Shown here piece by piece: positions 49,311 through 58,069 of a DNA stretch of 64,000 nt (positions are counted from its first letter, which is position 1; the number at the start of each line of letters is the position of its first letter). The stretch covers positions 17,773 through 81,772 of the forward strand of contig JAHZGC010000015.1 in the NCBI GenBank assembly GCA_019421015.1, in the 5' to 3' direction. Source of the stretch: Coriobacteriaceae bacterium (GTDB lineage Bacteria > Actinomycetota > Coriobacteriia > Coriobacteriales > UMGS124). The position numbers and the translations under genes were made by a program. The notes under the pieces were generated by a model, which saw only the letters and a program-made list of their open reading frames with translations, did no database searches and was not told the origin of the DNA.

Positions 49311-50828
49311 ATGGCGCTTTCGAACATACCGGCCCAGCGGGTCCCAGAGTCCGCCCCCCACACCCCCGTTGCTCCCCGGGAGACGGCCCCCTATTCCCGC
49401 GTTCGAGGTGGGACGCGCTACACCCAGGTCGCCTCGACGCGCAGGCGCCGTCGAAACCTGGTGCTGGGCGTGGTGGCCACGGTGCTCGCCATGGTGGTGT
49501 TGGGCGCGGCCATCGCATTCGGCAGCGCCGCATCGTTCATCAACTCCATCGGCAACCGTCTGAACGAGAACGTCTCGGCCGCCACCAAGGCGGTCCTCGC
49601 CGAGCAGCAGGCCTCGGCGGTGCAGCTCACGAGCAACTGGACCGACATGTCGCCCTTTTATATGCTTTTACTTGGCGTCGACTCCAACGAGGCGCGCCTG
49701 GACGGCAGTGAGGTGGGCGACGTGGGGGCCTACGGCGCGGGTCAGGAGAACTACCGCACCGACACCATGATCCTCACCCGCGTGGATCCGGGTAATAAGA
49801 AGGTCACCCTCGTGTCCATCCACCGCGATACGCTGTATCCCGTGGACGGTACCGACCGGCCGCAAAAGATCAACCAGGCCTACTCCATCGGCGGCGTGCC
49901 CAAGACCATCGAGGTGGTGAGCGACTTCGCTGGTGTGCCCATCTCCCACTACGCCGAGATCAACATCGACGGCCTCTACGCCATCGTCGACGCCCTGGGC
50001 GGCGTCGAGGTCGACGTGCCCTACGACATCGACGACTGGTGGACGGGCTGGCACCTTGACGCGGGCCTGCAGACTCTGAATGGCGAGGAGGCCGAGATCT
50101 TCACCCGCTCGCGCCACGCCTACGACGAGATCGGCGACGGCGACCGCTACCGCGCCGCCCACCAGCGCCTGTTCCTCGCGGCCGTGCTCAACAAGCTCAT
50201 GGCGGCGAGTCCCATCGACATGGTGAGCGCGATCAACACCCTCTCGAACTACGTGACTACCGACCTCAGCCTCGACCAGATTATCAACCTGGCCCTCGCC
50301 ATGCGCGGCATCGACGCCGAGAACGACGTCTATTCAACCATGAACCCCACCGAGGCCGTAGTCATCAACGAGACCTATTACGAGCAGAACCAGGACTCCT
50401 ATTGGCGCCAGATCATGGAGCAGGTCGACGAGGGCCTCAAGCCCGACTCCGACACCGCCTACCGTGCGGTGAACGACGACATCAACAACCCCAACCACGT
50501 GGCCGACGACGCCGCTGCGGCCTCCGGCCAGACCTCCGCGCCCATTCAGCCCGCCTATGTGAGCGACGCGCGGGTCGTCGTGCGCTCCTCGCCCGACTAT
50601 GAGAGCGTGGCCGACGAGGTGCTCGCCACGCTGCAGGGGGCCGGCTACCGCGCCGAGGAGGGGAACACGGCCAACGTCACGCCCAACGGTCCCCGCGTGG
50701 TGTACGAGGATGCCGCCTACGCCTCGGTGGCCAAGGACATCGCCGGACTCATCGGGGGCGTCGCCACCGAAGCCGGTGACACCTGGTTGGTGACCGGCGA
50801 CATCATGGTGGTCGCGGGTCCCAAGTAG
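49311..50828 (+). CDS. LytR-CpsA-Psr (LCP) family cell-wall ligase with LytR C-terminal domain
   Basis: 505 residues; ATG 49311 with GTGAGGAGTTTAT upstream. A cytoplasmic, basic N-terminus (RRRRNLV) precedes one membrane span (residues ~55-78). The LCP domain follows: LLGVDSNEARL, NYRTDTMILTRVDPGNKKVTLVSIHRDTL, then KINQAYSIGG and SRHAYDEIGDGDRYRAAHQRLF with the polyprenyl-phosphate-binding arginines. After an Asp/Asn/Ala-rich linker, residues ~420-505 form a LytR_C domain (VVVRSSPDYESVADEVLATLQGAGY). LCP proteins transfer glycopolymers from lipid carriers to peptidoglycan outside the membrane. Confidence 0.92.
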   Translation: MALSNIPAQRVPESAPHTPVAPRETAPYSRVRGGTRYTQVASTRRRRRNLVLGVVATVLAMVVLGAAIAFGSAASFINSIGNRLNENVSAATKAVLAEQQASAVQLTSNWTDMSPFYMLLLGVDSNEARLDGSEVGDVGAYGAGQENYRTDTMILTRVDPGNKKVTLVSIHRDTLYPVDGTDRPQKINQAYSIGGVPKTIEVVSDFAGVPISHYAEINIDGLYAIVDALGGVEVDVPYDIDDWWTGWHLDAGLQTLNGEEAEIFTRSRHAYDEIGDGDRYRAAHQRLFLAAVLNKLMAASPIDMVSAINTLSNYVTTDLSLDQIINLALAMRGIDAENDVYSTMNPTEAVVINETYYEQNQDSYWRQIMEQVDEGLKPDSDTAYRAVNDDINNPNHVADDAAAASGQTSAPIQPAYVSDARVVVRSSPDYESVADEVLATLQGAGYRAEEGNTANVTPNGPRVVYEDAAYASVAKDIAGLIGGVATEAGDTWLVTGDIMVVAGPK

Positions 50829-50858
50829 GCAGCTGCACGCCCTGCGCGGACGATGGAA

Positions 50859-50916
50859 AAAGACGCGGGCCGCCGTCGAGGGGGAGGTTCCCAACTCGAC
50901 GGCGGCCCGCGTCTTT
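50859..50916 (+). terminator. Strong terminator after the LCP gene
   Basis: A perfect 22-bp stem pairs 50859-50880 (AAAGACGCGGGCC...) with 50895-50916, 31 bases past the stop. The symmetry of A and T at the ends makes it usable from both sides. Confidence 0.88.
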
Positions 50917-51046
50917 GACAGTTCCGTGGTGTGCCACGGTTCTGGTATGGCTGTCTTTGCAATAATAAAAGTCTGTGCAATAAAAAACGAACCACCATCA
51001 AGCTCGAAATCATCCCGGCTAGACGGTAGTTCGCATTTGTTTCCAA

Positions 51047-51402
51047 TGGTGGAGGCGCGGAGAATCGAACTCCGGTCCATGACCATCCCCTGGGGGGCAT
51101 CTCCAGGCTCAGATTCCGTTTTGATCTCGGGCGGCGGTCATACGGCGTCAGACAACCGCAGCCCCAGTCCGTTCGGTCTTAGCGCACGGCATACAGACTA
51201 CGTCCGTGCGAGCAGGCCTCATACATGGCGTCGCCCCGGGGCTAAGGCCGGACCCCGGTTTGACGTCGCTGGATTAATTAAGCAGCGAGGGCATAGCTAT
51301 AGTTCTTGTCATTTATTTTGACAAGTACCCCTGTTTAACGTGGCGAGGAGACCACGGCCTGCTTCCCCCCTCAGGACAACCATGTCGAAACCAGTCGCCC
51401 CC
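51047..51402 (-). ncRNA. ssrA: tmRNA (ssrA)
   Basis: 356 bases on the minus strand. The 5' end GGGGGCGACTGGTTTCGAC pairs with the 3' CGCCTCCACCA end as a 7-bp acceptor stem with one G-U. The TTCGATTC T-loop is in the tRNA-like part. The tag-coding region ends NDKNYSYALAA followed by TAA and TTAATTAA, a typical proteolysis tag. On the minus strand TTGACA (51430-51435) lies ~28 bases before the 5' end as a -35. It rescues stalled ribosomes with SmpB. Confidence 0.95.
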
Positions 51403-51544
51403 AGATAGACCAGGCGCTGCGTTCCACCTTGTCAAGATGCGCCTGCCAGGCCCGATGAGCCAGGCACAACACAGGAGATGCATATTACGCGGGTAAAGTA
51501 CCCAAGTCAAATTCTCTGCCGATCTCACGAAAGGAATGCAATCC

Positions 51545-52402
51545 ATGAAGCCAAACAGCGCCCTGGTACTCGAAGGCGGCGGGTTCCGCGGGGTCTTTTC
51601 CGCCGGGGTCCTCGACGTCCTCATGGAGCGCGGCGTCGGCGGGTTCACGTCGGTCTGGGGCGTCTCCGCCGGTGCCCTTGTGGGCTCAAACTTTGTGTCA
51701 CGACAAATCGGACGGAGCATTCGCATAAACCTTGCCTTCCGCGACGACCGCCGGTACATGAGCCCCTACCAGCTGGCGACCACCGGTAACATCATGAGCC
51801 CCACCTTTCTGTATGCCGACGTCCAAAACGAGCTCGATCCCTTTGACTTCGATGCGTTCAACGCCAGCGCCACGCGGCTCTACGCCGTGTTGAGCGACGT
51901 GACCTTTGGTCGCCCGCACTATGTCGAGATAGACCGTCTGCCCGAGAAGACCGATTACCTGCGCGCCTCGGCCAGCCTGCCGGTGGTCTCCCAAATCGTC
52001 GAGCTCGACGGCGGCTGCTACCTCGACGGCGGCACCTGCGACTCGGTTCCCCTCGAGCGGGCGCTCCAGGAGCCCGACGCCGACCGCGCTCTGGTGGTGC
52101 TCACGCGGGAACGGGGGTTCGAGAAGAAGCCGTCGCCCCTTACGCCGGCGGCCAACCGCCTCTACGGCGACTATCCCTATTTCCTCGATGCCTTTGAGAG
52201 CCGTCCCGAGCGCTACAACGCCCAACGCGACTATATCTGGGAGATGGAGCGCAGAGGCACGGCCTTTGTGATCGCCCCCGAGAAGCCCGTGGAGGTGGCG
52301 AACATGGAGCACGACGGCAGTCGCCTCATCGACCTGTACATCCAGGGGAGAACCGCCGCGAGCCGGCGTTTTGACGAGCTGGCGGAGTTCTTGGGGCTCT
52401 AA
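51545..52402 (+). CDS. Patatin-like phospholipase (YjjU-type)
   Basis: 285 residues; ATG 51545 is placed 11 bases after AAAGGA; an ATG at 51536 is too close to it. The patatin catalytic dyad is visible: the oxyanion hole LEGGGFRGVFSAGV, the nucleophile WGVSAGALVGSNF (GxSxG) and LDGGTCDSVP (catalytic Asp in DGG). Such enzymes hydrolyse acyl lipids; the bacterial YjjU group is poorly characterised. No signal peptide, so it acts in the cytoplasm or at the inner face of the membrane. Located between tmRNA and cydAB, monocistronic. Confidence 0.9.
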   Translation: MKPNSALVLEGGGFRGVFSAGVLDVLMERGVGGFTSVWGVSAGALVGSNFVSRQIGRSIRINLAFRDDRRYMSPYQLATTGNIMSPTFLYADVQNELDPFDFDAFNASATRLYAVLSDVTFGRPHYVEIDRLPEKTDYLRASASLPVVSQIVELDGGCYLDGGTCDSVPLERALQEPDADRALVVLTRERGFEKKPSPLTPAANRLYGDYPYFLDAFESRPERYNAQRDYIWEMERRGTAFVIAPEKPVEVANMEHDGSRLIDLYIQGRTAASRRFDELAEFLGL

Positions 52403-52553
52403 AACCTCTCTTTGGCTCTACCACACGAAACCGATTTGGGGAATAATACGCCCCGACGAACGGTGACACTCCCTGTCAGAGCATCGACACGGCACCGCTC
52501 ACGACACCTATGGGCTGCCCTGCGGGGCACGAGTTGTTAAAGGAGGGGTGCCC

Positions 52554-53984
52554 ATGGAGGCGTTGGCAGATGCCGTTATGCCCGACCGCATACAGTTCGC
52601 GGCGACGGCCCTGTTCCACTTCCTGTTCGTACCGCTCTCGATCGGGTTCGGCCTCATCTTGGCCATTCTGGAGACCAAGGCCTACCGAACCCGCGACCCC
52701 CACGACGAGGCGCTCGCGCGCTTCTGGCTGAGGCTCTTCACGGGCACCTTCGCGGTGGGTGTGGCGACCGGTATCACGATGGAGTTCTCGTTCGGCACCA
52801 ACTGGGCCGACTACTCCCGCTTTGTGGGCGACGTCTTTGGCGCGCCGCTGGCCGCCGAGGCCTTGTTTGCCTTCTTCCTCGAGTCGGTCTTCCTCGGTAT
52901 CCTCCTGTTCGGGCGCAACAAGGTGTCGCGCGGCCTCTATGTGGCGAGCTCCTGGCTCGTCTGGTTCGGCTCGATGCTCTCCGCCCTGTGGATCCTCATC
53001 GCCAACTCCTGGATGCAGACCCCGGCCGGCTACGAGGTCGTTGAGACGGAAGGGTCGGTCCGCGCCATCATGACCGACTTCTTTGCCTCGGCCTTCAACC
53101 CCTCCACCGTGCAGCGTTACGCCCACACGGTGATCGCGCTGCTTATCATGGGCGCCCTGGTCTGCATCGCCGTCGGTGCCTACTACAAGCTCAAGAATCG
53201 CGATGGGCGCGCTGCAGACCGTCTGCTCAAGGTGGGCCTTATCACCGGCATCGTGACCACGATCCTCATGCTTCCGGCCGCCCATAGCCAGGCCGTGGTG
53301 GTGGCTGACTACCAGCCCACCAAACTGGCGGCCATGGAGGGGCAGTACGAGGAAGGTCCCGTGGAGCTCTCGCTCTTCGGCTGGGTCGACGAAGAGACGC
53401 AGACCACCTACGCCCTGGGCATTCCCGGCGGCACGTCGTTCCTCGCCGACGGCAGCTTCGACACCGTCTACCCCGGCCTCAACGACTACCCGGTCGAGGA
53501 CCAGCCCGGCGCGGTGAACCTCATCTTCCAGTCCTACCACATCATGGTGGCTATGTTCGGCGCCATCGTGCTCGTCTTGATCCTTGCCGCGCTGGTCTAC
53601 GCCGGTAAGCTCAAGAACCATAAGTGGCCCCTGTACATCCTGATGATCGGTTGGATCGCGCCCATCTTGGCCATCGAGTTCGGTTGGGTCGTGGCCGAGG
53701 TCGGTCGTCAGCCCTGGATCGTCTGGGGCGAGCTGCGCACGGCCGACGCCATCTCTGAGGCGGTTCCCGCCGGTCAGGTCATCGCGACGCTCGTTGGGTT
53801 CTTCGCGGTCTACGCCCTGATCTACATCGCCTGGATCCGTTCGGTGGTCAAGACCGTGAAGAAGGGCCCCGACGTCTACCTTTCTGGCTCCGAGGGTCGC
53901 AACGGCGAGGCCCCTGCGGTTTCTGATGGCGGTCGTGCGGCCCAAGGCTCTGCCGACGCCGCAAAGGAGGTGGGGACCCGATGA
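52554..53984 (+). CDS. cydA: Cytochrome bd quinol oxidase subunit I
   Basis: 476 residues; ATG 52554, with AAAGGAGGGG upstream. The haem b595-ligand histidine lies in TALFHFLFVPLSIGFGLILA, and GTNWADYSRFVGDVFGAPLAAEALFAFFLESVF is the conserved second-helix pair. The region around LPAAHSQAVVVADYQPTKLAAMEG precedes a Q-loop of ordinary length. About nine membrane spans in total. With cydB it reduces oxygen to water using menaquinol, giving oxygen protection to an anaerobe. Its end overlaps cydB by four bases. AATAAT near 52442 may be the -10 box. Confidence 0.97.
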   Translation: MEALADAVMPDRIQFAATALFHFLFVPLSIGFGLILAILETKAYRTRDPHDEALARFWLRLFTGTFAVGVATGITMEFSFGTNWADYSRFVGDVFGAPLAAEALFAFFLESVFLGILLFGRNKVSRGLYVASSWLVWFGSMLSALWILIANSWMQTPAGYEVVETEGSVRAIMTDFFASAFNPSTVQRYAHTVIALLIMGALVCIAVGAYYKLKNRDGRAADRLLKVGLITGIVTTILMLPAAHSQAVVVADYQPTKLAAMEGQYEEGPVELSLFGWVDEETQTTYALGIPGGTSFLADGSFDTVYPGLNDYPVEDQPGAVNLIFQSYHIMVAMFGAIVLVLILAALVYAGKLKNHKWPLYILMIGWIAPILAIEFGWVVAEVGRQPWIVWGELRTADAISEAVPAGQVIATLVGFFAVYALIYIAWIRSVVKTVKKGPDVYLSGSEGRNGEAPAVSDGGRAAQGSADAAKEVGTR

Positions 53985-55009
53985 GCGCCCTTGCGATTCT
54001 GTGGTTCGTCCTGGTTGCCGTGCTCATCGCCGGCTACTTTGCCCTCGACGGCTTTGACCTGGGTGTCGGCGTGCTGTATCCCTTTATCGGCAAGGGCGAG
54101 CGCGACAAGGCCGTGATGCGTCGGGCCATCGGCCCGGTGTGGGACGGCAACGAGGTCTGGATCCTCACGGCCGGAGGCGCCCTCTTCGCGGCGTTCGCCC
54201 CCGCGTACGCCACCACGTTCTCCGGGTTCTACCTTGCGGTGATGCTCGTGCTCTTTGGCCTTATCGTGCGTGCGGTTGCCATCGAGTTCCGTGGTCACGA
54301 TCCCGAGTGGAAAGGCCTGTGGGACGTCCTGTTCTTTGTGGGCAGCCTTCTGCCCGCTCTGCTGCTCGGCGTGGCGGTGGGCAACGTCGTGGGGGGTCTT
54401 CCCCTCGACGCCAACGGCGACTACCTCGGCTCCTTCTTTGACCTGCTCAACCCCTTTGCGCTTGCCTGCGGCGTGCTCGGCTTGGTGCACATGCTCATGC
54501 AGGGGGCTTCGTGGATAGCCTGCAAGGCACCGGTCGACGACGAACTGCGTGTTAAGGCGGCTCGCCTGCGCCGGGTCCTCTGTGTGGTCGACCTGGTTGT
54601 CTTTGCCCTGGTGAGCGTGCTCTTCTTTACGGTGGTCGTGCCCAACTCGGCCGTGGGCATCGGCGCGACGCCCGTGGCCGGCGTGTTCGCCCTGGTGTAC
54701 ATCGTGTCGACGGTAGCGACCTTGGCCCTTGCGCCCGGCGAGCCTGCGCGTGACAAGTTTGCGCCGCTCCTTGCCGGCGTAGGTGCCTTTGGGCTGGTGG
54801 GGACTATGGCTGCGACGCTCTTTCCCTACCTCGTGCCCGCCACCGACCCTGCGATGTCGGTCACGGTGGCCAACGCCGCCGCCAATGAGACCTCGCTCAT
54901 GGCGATGACGATCATTGCCTGTATTGGTGTGCCGCTCGTCCTCGTGTACCACGTCGTGATCTACCGCGTCTACCGCGGCCGCGTTGCGGTGGAGGATCTC
55001 TCCTATTAG
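53981..55009 (+). CDS. cydB: Cytochrome bd quinol oxidase subunit II
   Basis: 342 residues, overlapping cydA in ATGA. About eight membrane spans. Family motifs are FALDGFDLGVGVLYPFIGKGERDKAVMRRAIGPVWDGNEVWILTAGGALFAAF and the later AIEFRGHDPEWKGLWD. It forms the CydAB heterodimer; CydX and the cydCD assembly genes are not seen in this window. The gene ends before a short gap that carries the nadE leader. Confidence 0.97.
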   Translation: MSALAILWFVLVAVLIAGYFALDGFDLGVGVLYPFIGKGERDKAVMRRAIGPVWDGNEVWILTAGGALFAAFAPAYATTFSGFYLAVMLVLFGLIVRAVAIEFRGHDPEWKGLWDVLFFVGSLLPALLLGVAVGNVVGGLPLDANGDYLGSFFDLLNPFALACGVLGLVHMLMQGASWIACKAPVDDELRVKAARLRRVLCVVDLVVFALVSVLFFTVVVPNSAVGIGATPVAGVFALVYIVSTVATLALAPGEPARDKFAPLLAGVGAFGLVGTMAATLFPYLVPATDPAMSVTVANAAANETSLMAMTIIACIGVPLVLVYHVVIYRVYRGRVAVEDLSY

Positions 55010-55101
55010 CGCGCAAGGGGGAAATTAACCGACTTGACACGGGCGCACCCGTTTGCCGAGGGGTATGATTTCCCCGCTTGCATCTAAGGTTTCCCATGGG
55101 T

Positions 55102-55140
55102 GGGGCCGGCCTTCTGGCTTGTGATGCCAGGGCCGGCCCC
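55102..55140. terminator. GC-rich hairpin between cydB and nadE
   Basis: GGGGCCGGC (55102-55110) pairs with GCCGGCCCC (55132-55140), with an inner CTGGC/GCCAG stem. It may end the cydAB transcript, but TATGAT at 55064-55069 upstream suggests it could also lie in the nadE leader. Confidence 0.55.
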
Positions 55141-55163
55141 GCTTTCGTAGAAAGGCACGAATC

Positions 55164-57098
55164 GTGAGAATCGCACTTGCTCAGATGGGGTCGGTGCAAG
55201 GGGCCTTCTCGGCCGATGTCGATCGCATGCTCCAGATGGCCGAGCAGGCTGTCCGCCAGGGGGCTGAGCTTGTGGTGTTTCCCGCCACGGTGTTGAGCGG
55301 CGCCTACCCGCTCGCTTTGGGGGAGCGCCGTGCCTATGTGCTCGACCTGCTCGAGGCCATACGGGACTTCGCCTCCCGGACGCCGGTGACCGCGGTGGTT
55401 CCGGCCTATCTGTCCGACGGCGTGGCCGGCTATCTGGAGGTGTTCCTCTGCGGGGAGGGGGAGGCGTGTCCGCTGCGCCGCCGCGAGGTCAACCGTGTGA
55501 ACGCGGAGCACGAGGTGGCCGCTGAGGCGACGGCCAGTTGTACGTTGGACGGCGTGTCGGTGCAGTTCCTCACGGGCGACACGTCGGTGGCGCCCAACGA
55601 GCTGAGCTGCGACGTGGCCGTGGCCCTCACCCCGCTGCCCTACTGCTTCGACGACAGCTCCTCGTTGGGGGTGGCGGGGCTGGCGGGCAGTGTGCTGCTG
55701 CCGTTGATCGAGGAGAGCTCCTGTTCCGTCGCCCTCGTGCAGGGGGTGGGCGCCTACGACGACGTGGTCCTTGCCGGGGGCAGCTTCGCCACCGACGAGA
55801 ACAGTGTCGTCGTGGCGGCCGCCCCGCTGTTTGAAGAGTCGCTTGCGGTCTTTGAGGTTGCAGCGCCGGGCGAGGCGGAGCAGGATGGGGTGCGCGGCGT
55901 TTTTGATGGGCTGCTCACATCATTTTCTCCTTATGTGGGGCTGCCCGCTTCGGCCGTCCCAACGCCCACCTACGACGACAGCCTGGGCTACCTCTATCGG
56001 GCACTGACCGTGGCTGTGCGCGACTATGTGAGGAAGGCGGGGTTCTCAGATGCGCTCGTCGGGCTTTCGGGCGGAATCGACTCTTCGCTCGTCGCCTCCC
56101 TCGCCGTCGACGCCTTGGGTCCCGAGCATGTCGTGGGCGTCTTGATGCCCGGCCCCTACTCGTCGGGGCACTCGGTCGACGATGCGCTCGACCTGGCGTC
56201 ACGGCTTGAGATGCGCACCCGTACCGTTCCCATAACGGGGCTCTATGAGGTTGCCTGCCCCCTGCTCGCCGACGCATTGGGTGCCCCGTTCGAAGGCATT
56301 GCCCGTGAGAACATCCAAGCCCGCCTGCGCGGGACGGTGCTTATGGCCGTGTCGAACGCAACGGGGGCGTTGGTGCTCAACACCGGCAACAAGTCCGAGT
56401 CGGCGATGGGCTATTCGACGCTTTACGGCGACACCGTGGGTGCCTATGCGCCTCTAAGCGACGTCTATAAGACCCGGGTCTACGAGCTTGCCCGCTGGCG
56501 CAACGCCCGCGGGCCCCATGCCGTGATTCCCCGGCACGTGCTCGACAAGCCTCCGTCGGCCGAGCTCTCGGAGGGACAGACCGACGAGGGCTCTTTGGGG
56601 GCCGCCTACGCCCAGATCGACCAGATTTTGAACCTCCATGTGGAGCGCGGCCTCGACGCCCAGGACATCGTCGATGCCGGGTTCGATCCCGCCTTGGTCA
56701 ACCGGGTCCTGCGTGCGTGTGTGACGGCGGAGTACAAACGGCGCCAGGAGCCCATGGGCCCCGTGGTCTCGCTCGCCCCCTTCGTCGACCGCGGCTGGCC
56801 CGTCGTCATGGGGTGGCAGGACCGAGCCCAGGGGCCAGCCCCTGCCAGACGGAACGGGGAGGGCGCCGCGAGATGCTGTGGGTTCACCCTGGACGCCGAG
56901 GAGGTCGCCGACGCGGCCGAGGCAGAGATGCCGGAGCGGATCGAGGTGGACGAGGTCCTCGACGCCATGCTTGCCCACGCTGCCCGCCAGGAGCAGGTCA
57001 TGGGCATGGTGGGCGACGTGGTCTTTGGCGCGTTTGTCTCGGGCAGGGGTTCCGACATGGACGACTGCCTGGGGATGCCCCTCTTCTCCAAAAACTAG
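55164..57098 (+). CDS. nadE: NAD+ synthase with a degenerate glutaminase domain
   Basis: 644 residues; GTG 55164 after GAAAGGCACGAATC. The C-terminal synthetase domain is intact: LSGGIDSSLVASLAVDALG (~residue 301), GPYSSGHSVDDALDLA, NTGNKSESAMGYSTLYGD and VIPRHVLDKPPSAEL. The N-terminal nitrilase-like domain, which normally takes ammonia from glutamine, has lost its triad: VVFPATVLSGAYPL has Ala41 where Glu is expected, the lysine region reads PLRRREVNRVN, and VSVQFLTGD has Thr137 where ICED holds the catalytic Cys. It is therefore probably ammonia-dependent despite the large form. A ~110-residue C-terminal extension follows the synthetase core. Confidence 0.9.
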   Translation: MRIALAQMGSVQGAFSADVDRMLQMAEQAVRQGAELVVFPATVLSGAYPLALGERRAYVLDLLEAIRDFASRTPVTAVVPAYLSDGVAGYLEVFLCGEGEACPLRRREVNRVNAEHEVAAEATASCTLDGVSVQFLTGDTSVAPNELSCDVAVALTPLPYCFDDSSSLGVAGLAGSVLLPLIEESSCSVALVQGVGAYDDVVLAGGSFATDENSVVVAAAPLFEESLAVFEVAAPGEAEQDGVRGVFDGLLTSFSPYVGLPASAVPTPTYDDSLGYLYRALTVAVRDYVRKAGFSDALVGLSGGIDSSLVASLAVDALGPEHVVGVLMPGPYSSGHSVDDALDLASRLEMRTRTVPITGLYEVACPLLADALGAPFEGIARENIQARLRGTVLMAVSNATGALVLNTGNKSESAMGYSTLYGDTVGAYAPLSDVYKTRVYELARWRNARGPHAVIPRHVLDKPPSAELSEGQTDEGSLGAAYAQIDQILNLHVERGLDAQDIVDAGFDPALVNRVLRACVTAEYKRRQEPMGPVVSLAPFVDRGWPVVMGWQDRAQGPAPARRNGEGAARCCGFTLDAEEVADAAEAEMPERIEVDEVLDAMLAHAARQEQVMGMVGDVVFGAFVSGRGSDMDDCLGMPLFSKN

Positions 57099-57174
57099 AG
57101 CAATTTTATGTTCTGCCACAAGACAATTCTTGGAAGACAATTCTTGGGATTTTTCGGAACAGGTAAAACGAAAA

Positions 57175-57216
57175 CGCCCCTGCACAGGGCACCCAGAGGC
57201 GCGGTGTGCAGGGGCG
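57175..57216 (-). terminator. Terminator of mscL
   Basis: CGCCCCTGCACA (57175-57186) pairs perfectly with TGTGCAGGGGCG (57205-57216); on the minus strand TTTTCGTTTTACC follows. It lies 31 bases after the mscL stop. A 14-base tandem duplication AAGACAATTCTTGG lies just beyond it (57120-57147). Confidence 0.85.
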
Positions 57217-57246
57217 CATGTGTGTCAGCAATTGTTAAGGGCTGCT

Positions 57247-57684
57247 CTAGGACTCGACGGAAGGCAGCTCGGAGGTGCAGTGGGGGCAGCGCGTGGCGTC
57301 CTGGGCGACCTCTTCTTTGCAATAGGGGCACAGGCGCGGGGCCGGCTGCTCCTCCGCTTTCTTTCCGGTGGCCTTGTTGGCCATGTCGTGGACCTTGTTG
57401 ACGCCTTTCACGAGCAGGAACACCACGAACGCGATGATGATGAACTGGATGAGCGCATTGAGGAACGAGCCGATCATGATGCCGTCGCCTTTATCGTCAA
57501 GCGGGATCACGAAGTTCTCGAAGGAGACGCCCGAGGTAAAGACGGCGATGATGGGCGTGATGACGTCGGTGACGAGCGAGTTCACGATGGCGGTAAAGGC
57601 GGCACCGACGATGATGCCGACTGCCATGTCGATGACGCTTCCTCGGGCGATGAAGTCGCGGAACTCAGAAAAGAACTTCTTCAT
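57247..57684 (-). CDS. mscL: Large-conductance mechanosensitive channel fused to a zinc ribbon
   Basis: 145 residues; ATG 57684 after CAAGGAGGCAGTCC. Residues 1-105 are a complete MscL: FFSEFRDFIARGSVIDMAVGIIVGAAFTAIVNSLVTDVITP (first span and pore constriction) and IIIAFVVFLLVKGVNKV (second span). After a short linker, residues ~117-141 form a zinc-ribbon of two CPxC knuckles (LCPYCKEEVAQDATRCPHCTSEL) in place of the usual C-terminal helical bundle end. Both halves are in one frame with no gap. The channel releases osmolytes on membrane tension; the role of the ribbon is unknown. Confidence 0.94.
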   Translation of the reverse strand: MKKFFSEFRDFIARGSVIDMAVGIIVGAAFTAIVNSLVTDVITPIIAVFTSGVSFENFVIPLDDKGDGIMIGSFLNALIQFIIIAFVVFLLVKGVNKVHDMANKATGKKAEEQPAPRLCPYCKEEVAQDATRCPHCTSELPSVES

Positions 57685-57766
57685 GGACTGCCTCCTTGGC
57701 TAGAAGACGGGGTTCGGCCGACGGTTTAAGACCGCTGCGGCGGGCCGCACCTCGCAGCCCAGAACC

Positions 57767-58069
57767 TTATCCCTCACTCAAGATCGCCCAAACCACTATG
57801 GCAAACACCGCAACAAGAATTATGCCTACCATTACGCCGGTACGAATCTTCTTTCGCCGTTCTTCGGCAGAGAAGATTTTGAACTTGGCCGTAGAGCGCT
57901 CGAGATACCGGTCGTAGTCGAGGGTAGCGTTACGGCGTTCGGGGAGGGGGTGGGCCGGCCGTGACGCAGCCGGTGCCCCGGGATCCGGCCGGGTTCGGTT
58001 GGTAGGGGAGGCGCCCTGCGGGCGCGGTGCCTCGTTCATGCGGTCGGTTGTGCTGTCGACGTGCGCCAC
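57767..58069 (-). CDS. Small protein with a C-terminal membrane anchor
   Basis: 100 residues from GTG 58069 with AAGGAGTCTTTC directly upstream. Residues 1-45 are Pro/Ala/Arg-rich and probably disordered; a charged helix SAEERRKKIRTG precedes a single hydrophobic span, VMVGIILVAVFAIVVWAILSEG, at the C-terminus. It is therefore a tail-anchored type protein with the bulk in the cytoplasm. It lies upstream of mscL on the same strand with an 82-base gap. No family recognised. Confidence 0.65.
   Translation of the reverse strand: MAHVDSTTDRMNEAPRPQGASPTNRTRPDPGAPAASRPAHPLPERRNATLDYDRYLERSTAKFKIFSAEERRKKIRTGVMVGIILVAVFAIVVWAILSEG

Noticed and set aside
57120..57147. Tandem duplication AAGACAATTCTTGG as a regulatory site
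   Set aside because: It lies between two gene ends with no start nearby; most likely replication slippage.
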